Shown: piece by piece, positions 34,142 through 42,651 of the stretch
Numbering within the stretch: position 1 is the stretch's first letter
Layout: the number at the start of each line of letters is the position of its first letter
Assembly: GCF_014197445.1 (NCBI RefSeq)
Contig: NZ_JACIFO010000001.1
Location: 186,001-250,000 of the forward strand
DNA: 64,000 nt
DNA from: Mesonia hippocampi
GTDB taxonomy: Bacteria > Bacteroidota > Bacteroidia > Flavobacteriales > Flavobacteriaceae
Reading direction: 5' to 3'
Program-made: the position numbers and the translations under genes
The notes under the pieces: generated by a model
The model's input: only the letters and a program-made list of their open reading frames with translations
Databases searched by the model: none
Told to the model about the DNA's origin: nothing

Positions 34142-34993
34142 ATGAAAGTAAATTTATCTGGTGAAATTCTTACCGAAGAACAAGCTAATTTTTCTATTTA
34201 TAATCGAGGCTACCAATATGGCGATGCACTTTTTGAAACCATAAGGGTAATAAACACCAAGATTATGTTTTGGGAAGATCATTATTTTAGGCTGATGGCT
34301 TCGATGCGTATCTTACGGATGGAAATTCCTTTAAGTTTTTCTCCAGAATTTCTCGCCGAGGAAATTCAACACCTAATTAAAATAAATAACCTAGAAGATA
34401 AAGCACTTCGGGTTAAAATTAATATTCACCGTAAGGAGGGCGGTTTGTATTTGCCAGAAGATAGAGAGATAAGCTACCTTATTAGCTTAAAACCGATTTC
34501 CGATTCGTTTTACCTTCTAAAAAAAGAAGCTTATGAGGTAGAACTTTATAAAGACTATTTTCAGGCAAGTGGTTTGTTAAGTACCTTAAAAACCAATAAC
34601 AGGAGTCTAAATGTGTTGGCAAGTATTTTTGCAGAAGAGAATGCCTATGATAATTGTTTGCTTATCAACGAAAAGAAAAATATTATTGAAGCCGTAAACG
34701 GAAATATTTTTGTTGTTAAAGGAAATACAATAAAAACACCTCCGTTAGCAGAAGGTTGTATACAAGGAATAATACGCAAAAAGCTTATAGAAATTATCAA
34801 TAAAACAGAAGAGTACACTTTGGATGAATCTCCAATTTCACCATTTGAGTTGCAAAAATCTGACGAGATGTTTATTACAAATGTAATACTAGGAATCCAG
34901 CCCATTACCAAATACCGTAAAAAAACATATACAAAAAATGTGGCTAAGCAATTATTAGCAAAGTTAAATTTAACAGCGCGTTTGGGCGATTAA
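34142..34993 (+). CDS. Class IV aminotransferase (aminodeoxychorismate lyase / BCAT-like)
   Basis: 283 aa. Fold type IV PLP enzyme: NRGYQYGDALFETIR, PLP lysine in LSTLKTNNRSLN, glutamate in IIEAVNGNIFVVKG, and TPPLAEGCIQGIIRK. The short length and sequence favour 4-amino-4-deoxychorismate lyase (PabC, folate synthesis), but BCAT or D-amino-acid aminotransferase cannot be excluded. Its 3' end overlaps the convergent YqgE gene by 4 nt. Confidence 0.85.
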   Translation: MKVNLSGEILTEEQANFSIYNRGYQYGDALFETIRVINTKIMFWEDHYFRLMASMRILRMEIPLSFSPEFLAEEIQHLIKINNLEDKALRVKINIHRKEGGLYLPEDREISYLISLKPISDSFYLLKKEAYEVELYKDYFQASGLLSTLKTNNRSLNVLASIFAEENAYDNCLLINEKKNIIEAVNGNIFVVKGNTIKTPPLAEGCIQGIIRKKLIEIINKTEEYTLDESPISPFELQKSDEMFITNVILGIQPITKYRKKTYTKNVAKQLLAKLNLTARLGD

Positions 34994-35547
34994 TTATAAC
35001 TAGGATTTTCGGGGGCGTTAGACCAAATTAGGTATTCGCCTCCTAATTCTTTCATTTTTTCTTTCCAAAGTCCCGTGTTATCTTCAAAAATTTCTCTTTT
35101 TTTATTATCAAGCATCGCCCAGGATGCTGAATTCAACTCATTTTCTAATTGGTGTACTTGCCAGCCAGCATAACCAAGAAAAAATTTTATTTCATTTTCG
35201 GCAATTTCATCCTTTCTAAGCAGTTCTTTTACGGTGTCAAAATCTCCGCCCCAATATATATCGCGAACAATTTTTATGCTTCCAGGAATTTTTTCGGGAA
35301 TACTGTGAATAAAAAATAGTTTATCCTGCTCTACAGGACCGCCATTAAAGATATGGAAGTTTCGGTGGATGATATCAGGAAATATATCAGAGAGGTTAAA
35401 ATCTAAGCTTTTGTTGATGATAAAGCCTACCGAACCATCTTCGGAATGATCTGCCAATAGAATAACCGAGCGATTAAAAGTGAAATCACCAAAAATAGAG
35501 GGACGAGCAATGAGAAAATTTCCTTTCTCTGGTTGGTTTAAAGGCAA
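34990..35547 (-). CDS. YqgE/AlgH family protein
   Basis: 185 aa. Family motifs: NFLIARPSIFGDFTFNRSVILLADHSEDGSVGFIINK, FNGGPVEQDKLFFIH, and FFLGYAGWQVHQLENEL. Role not firmly defined. Standard length. Convergent with the aminotransferase. Confidence 0.9.
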   Translation of the reverse strand: MPLNQPEKGNFLIARPSIFGDFTFNRSVILLADHSEDGSVGFIINKSLDFNLSDIFPDIIHRNFHIFNGGPVEQDKLFFIHSIPEKIPGSIKIVRDIYWGGDFDTVKELLRKDEIAENEIKFFLGYAGWQVHQLENELNSASWAMLDNKKREIFEDNTGLWKEKMKELGGEYLIWSNAPENPSYN

Positions 35548-35576
35548 AATTTTAATTTTTATTATATAAAGCTACA

Positions 35577-35613
35577 AAAAAAAAGCTTCTCTTAAAAAGA
35601 TAGAGAAGCTTTT
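35577..35613 (-). terminator. Terminator of the HU gene
   Basis: 11-bp perfect stem AAAAGCTTCTC / GAGAAGCTTTT followed on the minus strand by a run of nine or more T. Confidence 0.88.
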
Positions 35614-35636
35614 ATCTGTATTTTATTTACCTGAAA

Positions 35637-35909
35637 TTAGTTTACAGACTTCTGTAAATCTGAACCAGCTTTAAATTTCACTACATTTTTAGCAGCAATT
35701 TTGATGGTTTTTCCAGTTTGTGGGTTTCTTCCTTCACGAGCAGCTCTTTTAGATACAGCCCAAGAACCAAAACCTACTAAAGATACACGGTCACCTTTTT
35801 TAAGTGTGTTTTCTACGTTTCCTAAAAAAGATTCTAATGCTTTTTTTGCTGCAGCTTTAGAGATTCCAGCATCTTCCGCCATAGCGTCAATTAAATTTGT
35901 CTTGTTCAT
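35637..35909 (-). CDS. HU-family DNA-binding protein
   Basis: 90 aa, the usual HU length. MNKTNLIDAMAEDAGISKAAAKKALE, VSLVGFGSWAV, and the beta-arm with GRNPQTGKTIKI that contains the conserved RNP tip. A nucleoid protein that bends DNA. It is monocistronic, with a textbook flavobacterial promoter and terminator. Confidence 0.96.
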   Translation of the reverse strand: MNKTNLIDAMAEDAGISKAAAKKALESFLGNVENTLKKGDRVSLVGFGSWAVSKRAAREGRNPQTGKTIKIAAKNVVKFKAGSDLQKSVN

Positions 35910-35961
35910 AATTTTTGTAATTAAAATGAAATGTTGGTTAAACTTCGATTATTATTCCTTA

Positions 35962-35991
35962 CAAAATTATACGGAATTCTGTTCTATGCAA
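35962..35991 (-). promoter_or_regulatory. HU promoter (TTG-N19-TAATTTTG)
   Basis: On the minus strand TTG (35991-35989), 19 nt, then TAATTTTG (35969-35962): an exact fit to the Bacteroidota primary sigma consensus. It gives a leader of about 45 nt before the ATG. Confidence 0.8.
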
Positions 35992-36095
35992 GTAATATCA
36001 AGGGAAATACTTAATTTTGTTTATAACTTCACTTAATTGTTAATAACTTTACTTGATTATTTGTAAAATTTGCTTGTTTCAGTATTCATAAGGGG

Positions 36096-37043
36096 TTAAC
36101 TCATATATGAATTTTCAGGAAAAGAAAAACCATTTAATAAATCGGTGGTTTTCATTTTGCGTTTTCCTGGCAATTGTATTTCTTCGATAAGCAAATACCC
36201 ATCGCGAGCATAAACTTTTATTTTTTTATTTTCTACTATCAGCATCCCTGGAGTGTGGTTATGGGGTTCTGCTACCGGTGAAACGGCGTGAATTTTAGCT
36301 CGTAATTTTTCCTCATTTATATGTAAAAAGGTATAAGCAACGGGGTATGGAGCTAAACCTCTTACAAAATTATGTATTGTGCTTACATTGTTATCCCAAT
36401 TTATTTTGGTGTTTTCTGGGGTTAATTTATAAGCTGTTTTTTGTGGATTTTCTTGTTTTTGTGGGTGTGTTTTTGGGGTTCCATCTTCAATAAGCTGAAG
36501 GGTTTTTGTAACTAAATTGGCACCTTGTTCCATTAGTTTGTCGTGTAGGCTTCCGGCTGTATCGGTAGCTGTAATTGGGGTTTCAGTTTGTAGGATAATG
36601 TTGCCGGTATCTATGGCTTCATCGATAAAAAAGGTAGTTACGCCTGTTTTTGTTTCTCCGTTTATAATTGCCCAGTTTATTGGCGCAGCACCACGATAAT
36701 CTGGTAATAGAGAGGCATGGAGGTTAAAGGTTCCATATTTTGGGAAGCTCCATACTTTTTTAGGCAACATTCTAAAGGCAACCACTACACATAGGTTAGG
36801 TTGGAGTTCTTGGAGCTGTTCTTGAAATTCTTCCGATTTTAAATTAGTAGGTTGTAAAACAGGAATATTTTTACGCAGTGCAAATTCTTTTACGGCAGAT
36901 TGGTTTAGTTTTTTTCCTCTTCCTGCAGGTTTATCGGGAGCAGTAACTACTCCTACAACATTGTATTTTGCTTGTATTATTTTATCTAAAATATGTACAG
37001 CAAAAAGGGGAGTGCCCATAAATAGAATTCTAAGGTTTTTCAT
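36096..37043 (-). CDS. fmt: Methionyl-tRNA formyltransferase
   Basis: 315 aa. RILFMGTPLFAVHIL at the start, KPAGRGKK loop, NLHASLLPDYRGAAPINWAI with the catalytic Asn/His, and IDTGNIILQ with the catalytic Asp; then a C-terminal OB-like domain. It formylates initiator Met-tRNA. The start overlaps recQ by 14 nt, placing it last in the AAA-recQ-fmt operon. Confidence 0.95.
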   Translation of the reverse strand: MKNLRILFMGTPLFAVHILDKIIQAKYNVVGVVTAPDKPAGRGKKLNQSAVKEFALRKNIPVLQPTNLKSEEFQEQLQELQPNLCVVVAFRMLPKKVWSFPKYGTFNLHASLLPDYRGAAPINWAIINGETKTGVTTFFIDEAIDTGNIILQTETPITATDTAGSLHDKLMEQGANLVTKTLQLIEDGTPKTHPQKQENPQKTAYKLTPENTKINWDNNVSTIHNFVRGLAPYPVAYTFLHINEEKLRAKIHAVSPVAEPHNHTPGMLIVENKKIKVYARDGYLLIEEIQLPGKRKMKTTDLLNGFSFPENSYMS

Positions 37044-38952
37044 GGTCTATGTTTTTGGTAAGTATATATGAGTTTTGAATAGTTTGTTTAATAATGTTTT
37101 TTTCTGTTAAGATGCGTAGCATTGTTAAGGTATCTTTTTCAGGGACATTAACGTGCGTTGTAATTTCATGTGAATATTTTTCGGTATTACCTATAAAATT
37201 AATAATGCTTTCTTTTAAAGAAGAAGCATTTAACCTGTTTTTATTGCTGTTTTTTTCGTAACAAACCGAGCAATATTGACAGTCTTTTTTTAGGTCTTCT
37301 CCAAAGTAGGAGAGCAGTAGTTTAACCTTACAGGTGGTAGAATTATTTATATAATCTACCATGGCTTGAATTTGATTTACCTTGTGTTGATACTCTTTTT
37401 TTATAGATGTGTTTAAAGGGTTTATTGTTATATTATCTTCTCTAGGAACTAAGAATTTTAACTGTGTATCTTTATCTTTTAAGTATAATTGAATAATTTC
37501 TTGCTCATGTAATTGTTGTAGTTGCTCTATACATTCCTTTTTTGAAATACCTGCTTTTTTTGATACTTGCTCTGGGTTAAAACTGGTTAACATATCAAAA
37601 TAGCCAGATTTTATACGCAATAAGGCTTCTATTATTTGCTTAGCGTTTTGTTTGTTCTGAAGGTATGTTTCTAGGGTTTTTGCACTAATTTCTATTTTTA
37701 ATAAAGGAAGCTGTTGAGATTGCTCTAACTGGATAATATTGTAGCGTTCTAAAAGCTTTAAACTTAAAAGTGCGTTAGTGTATGGTATGTTATATCGTTT
37801 GCAAAAACTAATGAGGTTAAATTGGTAATCTGCGGTAGTTCCTTCTCCATAGGCTACTCCAAGGTAAGCATTTAGTTTTTTATAAATGTAGGCTACGTTT
37901 TTTGGTGTGGGCAATACCTCGATAAATTGATGTTCTAGTTTTTTAAAATCGGCTTCATTGTAAAGTAGGAGTGCTTTTGCGGGGAGTTGATCTCTACCTG
38001 CTCTACCTGCTTCTTGGTAATAGCTTTCGATGCTTTCTGGAATATCAAAATGTATAACATTGCGAACATTGCTTTTGTCAATTCCCATTCCAAAAGCACT
38101 GGTGGCAACAATATAAGGTTTAGCTTCTGTAAGCCATTGGTTCATATTTTGTTGTTTTTGTTTGGGAGGGATTCCTGCGTGATAATAAGTAGTAGAGAGT
38201 CCTACATTATTTAAAAAATCGCTTAAATCGTGTGTGGCTTTTCTGGAGCGCACGTATATTATGCTTATACCAGTGTTTTTTAGTAGAAATTTCCTAAGGA
38301 TTTCATATTTGTTTTCTGTTTTAAATATTGAAAAAAAGATATTAGGCCTAGCAAAACTAGCTTTAACAACGGGAGCTTCAGGAATTTCTAAAGATGTTTT
38401 AATATCCTCCAATACTTTTGGTGTAGCTGTAGCGGTTAATGCAATAAGTTTAGCTTTGGGAAATGTAGCGGTAAGCAGAGAAAGCTTTTTATAGGCAGGT
38501 CTAAAATCGGTTCCCCATTCAGAAATACAATGTGCCTCATCTATCGCGATAATGCTAACAGGTAAAGAAGCTAAGCGTTCTTGTACAATACTGTTTTGTA
38601 AGCGTTCTGGTGAGATGTAAAGGAGTTTATAATTTCCGTATAAACAATTGTCTAATTGTTGGTTAAGTTCAGCATGGCTTATGTTTCCACTTAAATTAAT
38701 TGTTTTTACACCTCTTTTTTTTAGGTTTTCTTGTTGGTCTTGCATTAAGGCAATAAGCGGTGATACAACAAGGCAAATACCAGGTTCGGCAATTGCAGGT
38801 ACTTGGAAGCAAATAGATTTTCCTGCACCTGTAGGTAGTAAACCTATTACTTTGTTTTTATGGTATAGTGTATCTAAAACTGCTTTTTGGCTAGGTCTAA
38901 ATGAGGTGTAACCCCAATACTTTTGTAGAATATGTATTAGGTTCTCTTGCAT
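37030..38952 (-). CDS. recQ: ATP-dependent DNA helicase RecQ, short form
   Basis: 640 aa. Walker A LLPTGAGKSICFQVPA, DEAH box IDEAHCISEWGTDFRP, motif VI YYQEAGRAGRDQLP, and the RQC zinc site with CKVKLLLSYFGE then CQYCSVC. The C-terminus has a winged-helix part but no clear HRDC domain. A 3'-5' helicase in recombination and repair. It is preceded by the AAA gene at 3 nt spacing and overlaps fmt. Confidence 0.93.
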   Translation of the reverse strand: MQENLIHILQKYWGYTSFRPSQKAVLDTLYHKNKVIGLLPTGAGKSICFQVPAIAEPGICLVVSPLIALMQDQQENLKKRGVKTINLSGNISHAELNQQLDNCLYGNYKLLYISPERLQNSIVQERLASLPVSIIAIDEAHCISEWGTDFRPAYKKLSLLTATFPKAKLIALTATATPKVLEDIKTSLEIPEAPVVKASFARPNIFFSIFKTENKYEILRKFLLKNTGISIIYVRSRKATHDLSDFLNNVGLSTTYYHAGIPPKQKQQNMNQWLTEAKPYIVATSAFGMGIDKSNVRNVIHFDIPESIESYYQEAGRAGRDQLPAKALLLYNEADFKKLEHQFIEVLPTPKNVAYIYKKLNAYLGVAYGEGTTADYQFNLISFCKRYNIPYTNALLSLKLLERYNIIQLEQSQQLPLLKIEISAKTLETYLQNKQNAKQIIEALLRIKSGYFDMLTSFNPEQVSKKAGISKKECIEQLQQLHEQEIIQLYLKDKDTQLKFLVPREDNITINPLNTSIKKEYQHKVNQIQAMVDYINNSTTCKVKLLLSYFGEDLKKDCQYCSVCYEKNSNKNRLNASSLKESIINFIGNTEKYSHEITTHVNVPEKDTLTMLRILTEKNIIKQTIQNSYILTKNIDHEKP

Positions 38953-38955
38953 GTT

Positions 38956-39498
38956 TTAGTGCTTCAGTTGGTTTAAGATAAACTGTATGCGTTGCGCTAT
39001 AGGTAATTTAGGAACTTCGGTTAAGTTGTAGCCTAAATTTTGATAGGTTTTTAATAAAAATTTCTGAATTTCTTTTGCTTCATTTAAGCTTTCATAACGT
39101 TCATTATCAGATAAATATATTTCATCCCAAATAGGGAATACAAAAACTTTATCATACCTGTATTTTTTGTTAGCTTGGGTGAAAAGATTAGGGTAAGAGG
39201 TGTTTTTGTAATCCAAGTAAGTGCTTACATCTGGGATTCCTCTATCTAGAAATACAAAAGGCTCTTTACTTTTATCAGCTTCTTGGTGTTGTTTAATTCT
39301 GCCTTCGAGTAATTTTTCACTAAACAATAAGGGTTGCGTAAGAAAAAGTTGTGTAATTCCTTCTTCTTGAGCTTTTTTAGTAACTTCTCTAGATACTTCT
39401 TCAAAACAAGTATATCCTTTTTCTTTTAATATTTTGATAGTAGAAGTTTTTCCTGTACTGGGGCCTCCTATAAGTAAAATTTTCAAAGCTTTATTCAT
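38956..39498 (-). CDS. AAA-family ATPase, NadR/Ttd14-like kinase fold
   Basis: 180 aa. P-loop LLIGGPSTGKTST, then EEVSREVT, FLDRGIPDVSTYLDY and a YDKVFVFPIWDE strand, the AAA_28 pattern. It probably binds a nucleotide or phosphorylated small molecule; substrate unknown. First gene of the minus-strand operon with recQ and fmt. Confidence 0.85.
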   Translation of the reverse strand: MNKALKILLIGGPSTGKTSTIKILKEKGYTCFEEVSREVTKKAQEEGITQLFLTQPLLFSEKLLEGRIKQHQEADKSKEPFVFLDRGIPDVSTYLDYKNTSYPNLFTQANKKYRYDKVFVFPIWDEIYLSDNERYESLNEAKEIQKFLLKTYQNLGYNLTEVPKLPIAQRIQFILNQLKH

Positions 39499-39597
39499 TC
39501 TGTAAATAATCTAGCAACTTATATATTAATTGATTAAATTTAATAAAAAAATAATAGGGTATTGGCTAAGTACAACTTATACAAGCCTATTATTTTG

Positions 39598-39605
39598 TAC
39601 ATTTG
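39598..39605 (+). promoter_or_regulatory. Putative -7 box (TACATTTG) of the DUF493 gene
   Basis: TACATTTG 21 nt before the chosen ATG at 39627. The box overlaps an in-frame TTG at 39603, which is one reason not to start the protein there. No TTG at -33. Confidence 0.4.
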
Positions 39606-39626
39606 CGGTACGAAAGTATTAATATT

Positions 39627-39920
39627 ATGAGCAAATCTAACAATTCTGACGAATTTTATAAACGACTACAAGCACAACTTGTAGAAACCTCTAGCTGGCC
39701 TAACGAATATTTGTATAAATTTATCGTACCTTCAGATAACCATAAGATAGCATTGATGGAAGAAATTTTTGATGGCATGGGAGCGGTTATCAGAACACAA
39801 CCATCTTCTAAAGGTACTTATACAAGTATATCTGTAAATGTAGAAATGCAAAGCGCACAAGCCATTATAGATAAATATAAAGAAGTGGGAGAGAAAGTGC
39901 CAGGTGTAATTTCTTTATAA
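39627..39920 (+). CDS. DUF493 (YbeD-like) family protein
   Basis: 97 aa from ATG 39627 (MSKSNNSDEFYKRL). An ACT-like ferredoxin fold: WPNEYLYKFIVPSDNHKIALMEEIF, TQPSSKGTYTSISVNVEMQSAQAIIDKYKEV, GVISL. A small cytosolic protein of uncertain regulatory role. It leads the plus-strand series DUF493, DUF4290, murA. Confidence 0.9.
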   Translation: MSKSNNSDEFYKRLQAQLVETSSWPNEYLYKFIVPSDNHKIALMEEIFDGMGAVIRTQPSSKGTYTSISVNVEMQSAQAIIDKYKEVGEKVPGVISL

Positions 39921-40017
39921 AAAAAAGAATTAAAACAATTACATCAGATAAATATTTTATATTTTGCAAACCTACGCAGAAGTTTAATGCTATTCCTTGT
40001 TTAAAACCAGATACATT

Positions 40018-40656
40018 TTGATAGATAACCTAGAATACAACACAGAAAGAAACCATTTAATTATTCCGGAATATGGAAGGCATATACAAAAAATGGTAGA
40101 GTATGCCTTAACAATAGAAGATAAAGAAAAAAGAAACGAGGTGGCAAAATCTATTATTGCTGTTATGGGGAATTTAAATCCACACCTGCGTGATGTGCCA
40201 GATTTTCAACATAAATTATGGGATCAGTTATTTATTATTAGTAATTTAGAACTAGACGTTGATTCACCTTTCCCTAAGCCCTCTGACGAGATACTGAAAA
40301 AAGCACCATTGCCTCTGTCATATCCTCAAAATTATCCTAAATACCGCTTTTATGGGAATAACATAAAACGTATGATAGATCAAGCTAGAACTTGGGAAGA
40401 AGGAGAGAAAAAAGAAGCCCTTATCTACACCATAGCTAACCACATGAAAAAAAGTTACCTTAATTGGAATAAAGATGTGGTAGAAGATGCTGCGATATTT
40501 AATCACTTGTATGAGCTTAGTGAAGGAGAAATAAATCTAAACAAAAAAGATGAAGATCTTTCTGAGTCATCAGATTTAATGACTTATACTAAACGCAAAC
40601 CCACTAGTAGAAATACCAATACTAAAAAGAAAAATAGAAACCGTAAACGTTACTAA
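40018..40656 (+). CDS. DUF4290 protein
   Basis: 212 aa if started at TTG 40018, giving (M)IDNLEYNTERNHLIIPEYGRH, the usual N-terminus; an earlier TTG at 39997 adds seven residues. The DUF4290 core continues to about residue 170, and the C-terminal ~45 residues are a basic low-complexity tail (TKRKPTSRNTNTKKKNRNRKRY). The family is restricted to Bacteroidota and unassigned. It ends 9 nt before murA. Confidence 0.87.
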   Translation: MIDNLEYNTERNHLIIPEYGRHIQKMVEYALTIEDKEKRNEVAKSIIAVMGNLNPHLRDVPDFQHKLWDQLFIISNLELDVDSPFPKPSDEILKKAPLPLSYPQNYPKYRFYGNNIKRMIDQARTWEEGEKKEALIYTIANHMKKSYLNWNKDVVEDAAIFNHLYELSEGEINLNKKDEDLSESSDLMTYTKRKPTSRNTNTKKKNRNRKRY

Positions 40657-40665
40657 TTTATACCT

Positions 40666-41979
40666 ATGGCTGTATTTAAAATAGAAGGAGGTCATCATCT
40701 TTCAGGAGAAGTTATTCCACAAGGAGCAAAAAACGAAGCCTTACAAATTTTATGTGCTGTTTTACTTACCGATCAAGAAGTAATTATTCATAATATTCCA
40801 GATATCAGAGATGTAAATAAACTAATTGTCATCTTAAAAAATCTAGGGGTAAGAATAGAAAAACTAGCCAAAGGGAGTTACTCTTTCCATAGCGATAATC
40901 TAAATTTAGCTTATTTAGAAGGCGAACAATTTAAACAAGAAGGAAGTGGACTTAGGGGTTCTATAATGATTGTAGGACCATTATTAGGCAGGTTTGGTAA
41001 AGGATATATTCCTCGCCCTGGTGGAGATAAAATAGGTAGAAGACGTTTAGATACACATTTTGAAGGTTTTATAAAACTTGGAGCAGATTTTAGGTACAAC
41101 AAGGAAGAACGTTTTTATGGGGTAGAAGCTCCAAATGGACTTTCAGGAACCTCGATGTTGCTAGAGGAAGCCTCGGTTACCGGAACAGCAAATATTATTA
41201 TGGCAGCGGTTTTGGCAAAAGGTAAAACAACCATTTATAATGCCGCTTGCGAACCCTATATCCAGCAACTGTGCAAGATGTTGATAGCGATGGGAGCAAA
41301 AATACAAGGCGTAGGTTCTAACCTCATAACAATAGAAGGGGTAACAAGCTTAAACGGATGTACGCATAGGATTCTGCCAGACATGATTGAAATAGGTTCA
41401 TGGATAGGTTTAGCAGCAATGACGCAGAGCGAAATAACCATAAAAAATGTAAGTTGGGAAAACCTAGGTTTAATTCCTACTACATTTAGAAAACTAGGGA
41501 TTACTTTAGAAAAAAGAGGAGACGATATTTATGTCCCTCCGCATACCAACGGTTACGAAGTACAAAGTTTTATAGATGGCTCTATAATGAATATTAGCGA
41601 TGCTCCTTGGCCTGGATTTACCCCAGATTTATTGAGTATTGTATTAGTAGTAGCAACGCAGGCTAGAGGTAGTGTACTTATACATCAAAAAATGTTTGAA
41701 AGTAGGTTGTTTTTTGTAGATAAATTAATTGATATGGGAGCAAAAATTATATTATGCGACCCGCATAGAGCTACTATTATAGGGCATGATTTTAAATCTA
41801 CTTTAAAAGCAACTACTATGACAAGTCCCGATATTAGAGCAGGAATTTCGTTATTAATTGCTGCATTATCTGCCAAAGGAACATCAACTATTCATAATAT
41901 AGAGCAAATAGATCGAGGTTATGAAAATATAGATGAGCGTTTGCGTGCTTTGGGGGCGAAAATTACACGTATAGAGTAA
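40666..41979 (+). CDS. murA: UDP-N-acetylglucosamine 1-carboxyvinyltransferase, Asp form
   Basis: 437 aa, EPSP-synthase fold. It joins PEP to UDP-GlcNAc in the first committed step of peptidoglycan synthesis. KNEALQ near residue 22 and RGSIMIVGPLLGRFG are typical. In the active-site loop the usual PGGCxIG reads PGGDKIGRRRLDTH: Asp121 takes the place of the catalytic Cys that fosfomycin alkylates. C-to-D MurA variants in other bacteria remain active and are fosfomycin-insensitive. Confidence 0.95.
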   Translation: MAVFKIEGGHHLSGEVIPQGAKNEALQILCAVLLTDQEVIIHNIPDIRDVNKLIVILKNLGVRIEKLAKGSYSFHSDNLNLAYLEGEQFKQEGSGLRGSIMIVGPLLGRFGKGYIPRPGGDKIGRRRLDTHFEGFIKLGADFRYNKEERFYGVEAPNGLSGTSMLLEEASVTGTANIIMAAVLAKGKTTIYNAACEPYIQQLCKMLIAMGAKIQGVGSNLITIEGVTSLNGCTHRILPDMIEIGSWIGLAAMTQSEITIKNVSWENLGLIPTTFRKLGITLEKRGDDIYVPPHTNGYEVQSFIDGSIMNISDAPWPGFTPDLLSIVLVVATQARGSVLIHQKMFESRLFFVDKLIDMGAKIILCDPHRATIIGHDFKSTLKATTMTSPDIRAGISLLIAALSAKGTSTIHNIEQIDRGYENIDERLRALGAKITRIE

Positions 41980-42150
41980 TGGTTTAATCTTATAAGTTTC
42001 TGATATTTAGTTTTATATGTAAATATTCGCTATAGTTGTTGAATATCTAGTAGAACTAATCAATATATTAAAGTGTACAGTGTTTTTTTATAATTGAATA
42101 TGTACGAGCGTACACTAACAATTAGAGATTAAAATACGTATAAAAAATTA
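41980..42150. other. Intergenic, no gene seen
   Basis: AT-rich stretch after murA. A short GTGTACA/TGTACG.. motif pair (~42073-42116) is the only structure noticed; no ORF or RNA gene. Confidence 0.5.
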
Positions 42151-42192
42151 TAAAAGCATAAAAGGGGTATTTGTATCCCTTTTATGCTTTTA
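42151..42192. terminator. Strong hairpin, probable terminator
   Basis: 15-bp perfect stem AAAAGCATAAAAGGG / CCCTTTTATGCTTTT with a ~10-nt loop, 172 nt after the murA stop codon. The T-tail is short, so it may act in either direction. Confidence 0.7.
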
Positions 42193-42381
42193 ATAAGTAA
42201 AAGTTTTGGTTTTTTTTAATGTAATATCCTATGTTACGGGTTAACTTTTAAATGTTTTACAATAGCTTTAGTTGTCTAGGCTTTATGTTTTTTATAAAGA
42301 ATAATAAAAGCAAAATAATTACTAGAAAAGTCCGATTATACACGGAAATAAATTTTAATAATATTTAGGAATAAAAAATGG

Positions 42382-42424
42382 CTGAAAACAGGGGTTTTTC
42401 ATCCCCTATTATTGTCTAATTTTG
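42382..42424 (+). promoter_or_regulatory. Palindromic element and promoter before the LRR locus
   Basis: CTGAAAACAGGGGT (42382-42395) recurs inverted at 47622-47635. It overlaps GGGG-TTTTTCAT-CCCC (42391-42406). TAATTTTG (42417-42424), a good -7 box, follows, 34 nt before the ATG at 42459. It is a candidate binding site for the locus's own LuxR-type response regulator. Confidence 0.5.
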
Positions 42425-42458
42425 TTATTTATTCCCAGATAATATTTAAAAAAATAAT

Positions 42459-42635
42459 ATGATTTTTTTACCCCAAAGTATTAACAATGCCGAAGATGTT
42501 TTATACCATACTTGGACAACTATGGTAAACAATATGAATACAGCGCAAGGTCAAGAGGAGTTTAACGTAAAGTTTGCTTTGTTTGTGCCTGTTGTGCTAA
42601 AAAAAATGGAGCTAATTACTAAATCTGAATCCTAA
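42459..42635 (+). CDS. Small protein upstream of the LRR gene
   Basis: 58 aa beginning MIFLPQSINNAEDVLYHTWT and ending ELITKSES. Coding is supported by its promoter 34 nt upstream, clean frame and the 16-nt gap to the LRR gene. It contains one hydrophobic run (FALFVPVVL). No family recognised. It could be a leader or partner of the LRR protein. Confidence 0.55.
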   Translation: MIFLPQSINNAEDVLYHTWTTMVNNMNTAQGQEEFNVKFALFVPVVLKKMELITKSES

Positions 42636-42651
42636 ACTTTTATTTATTTCT

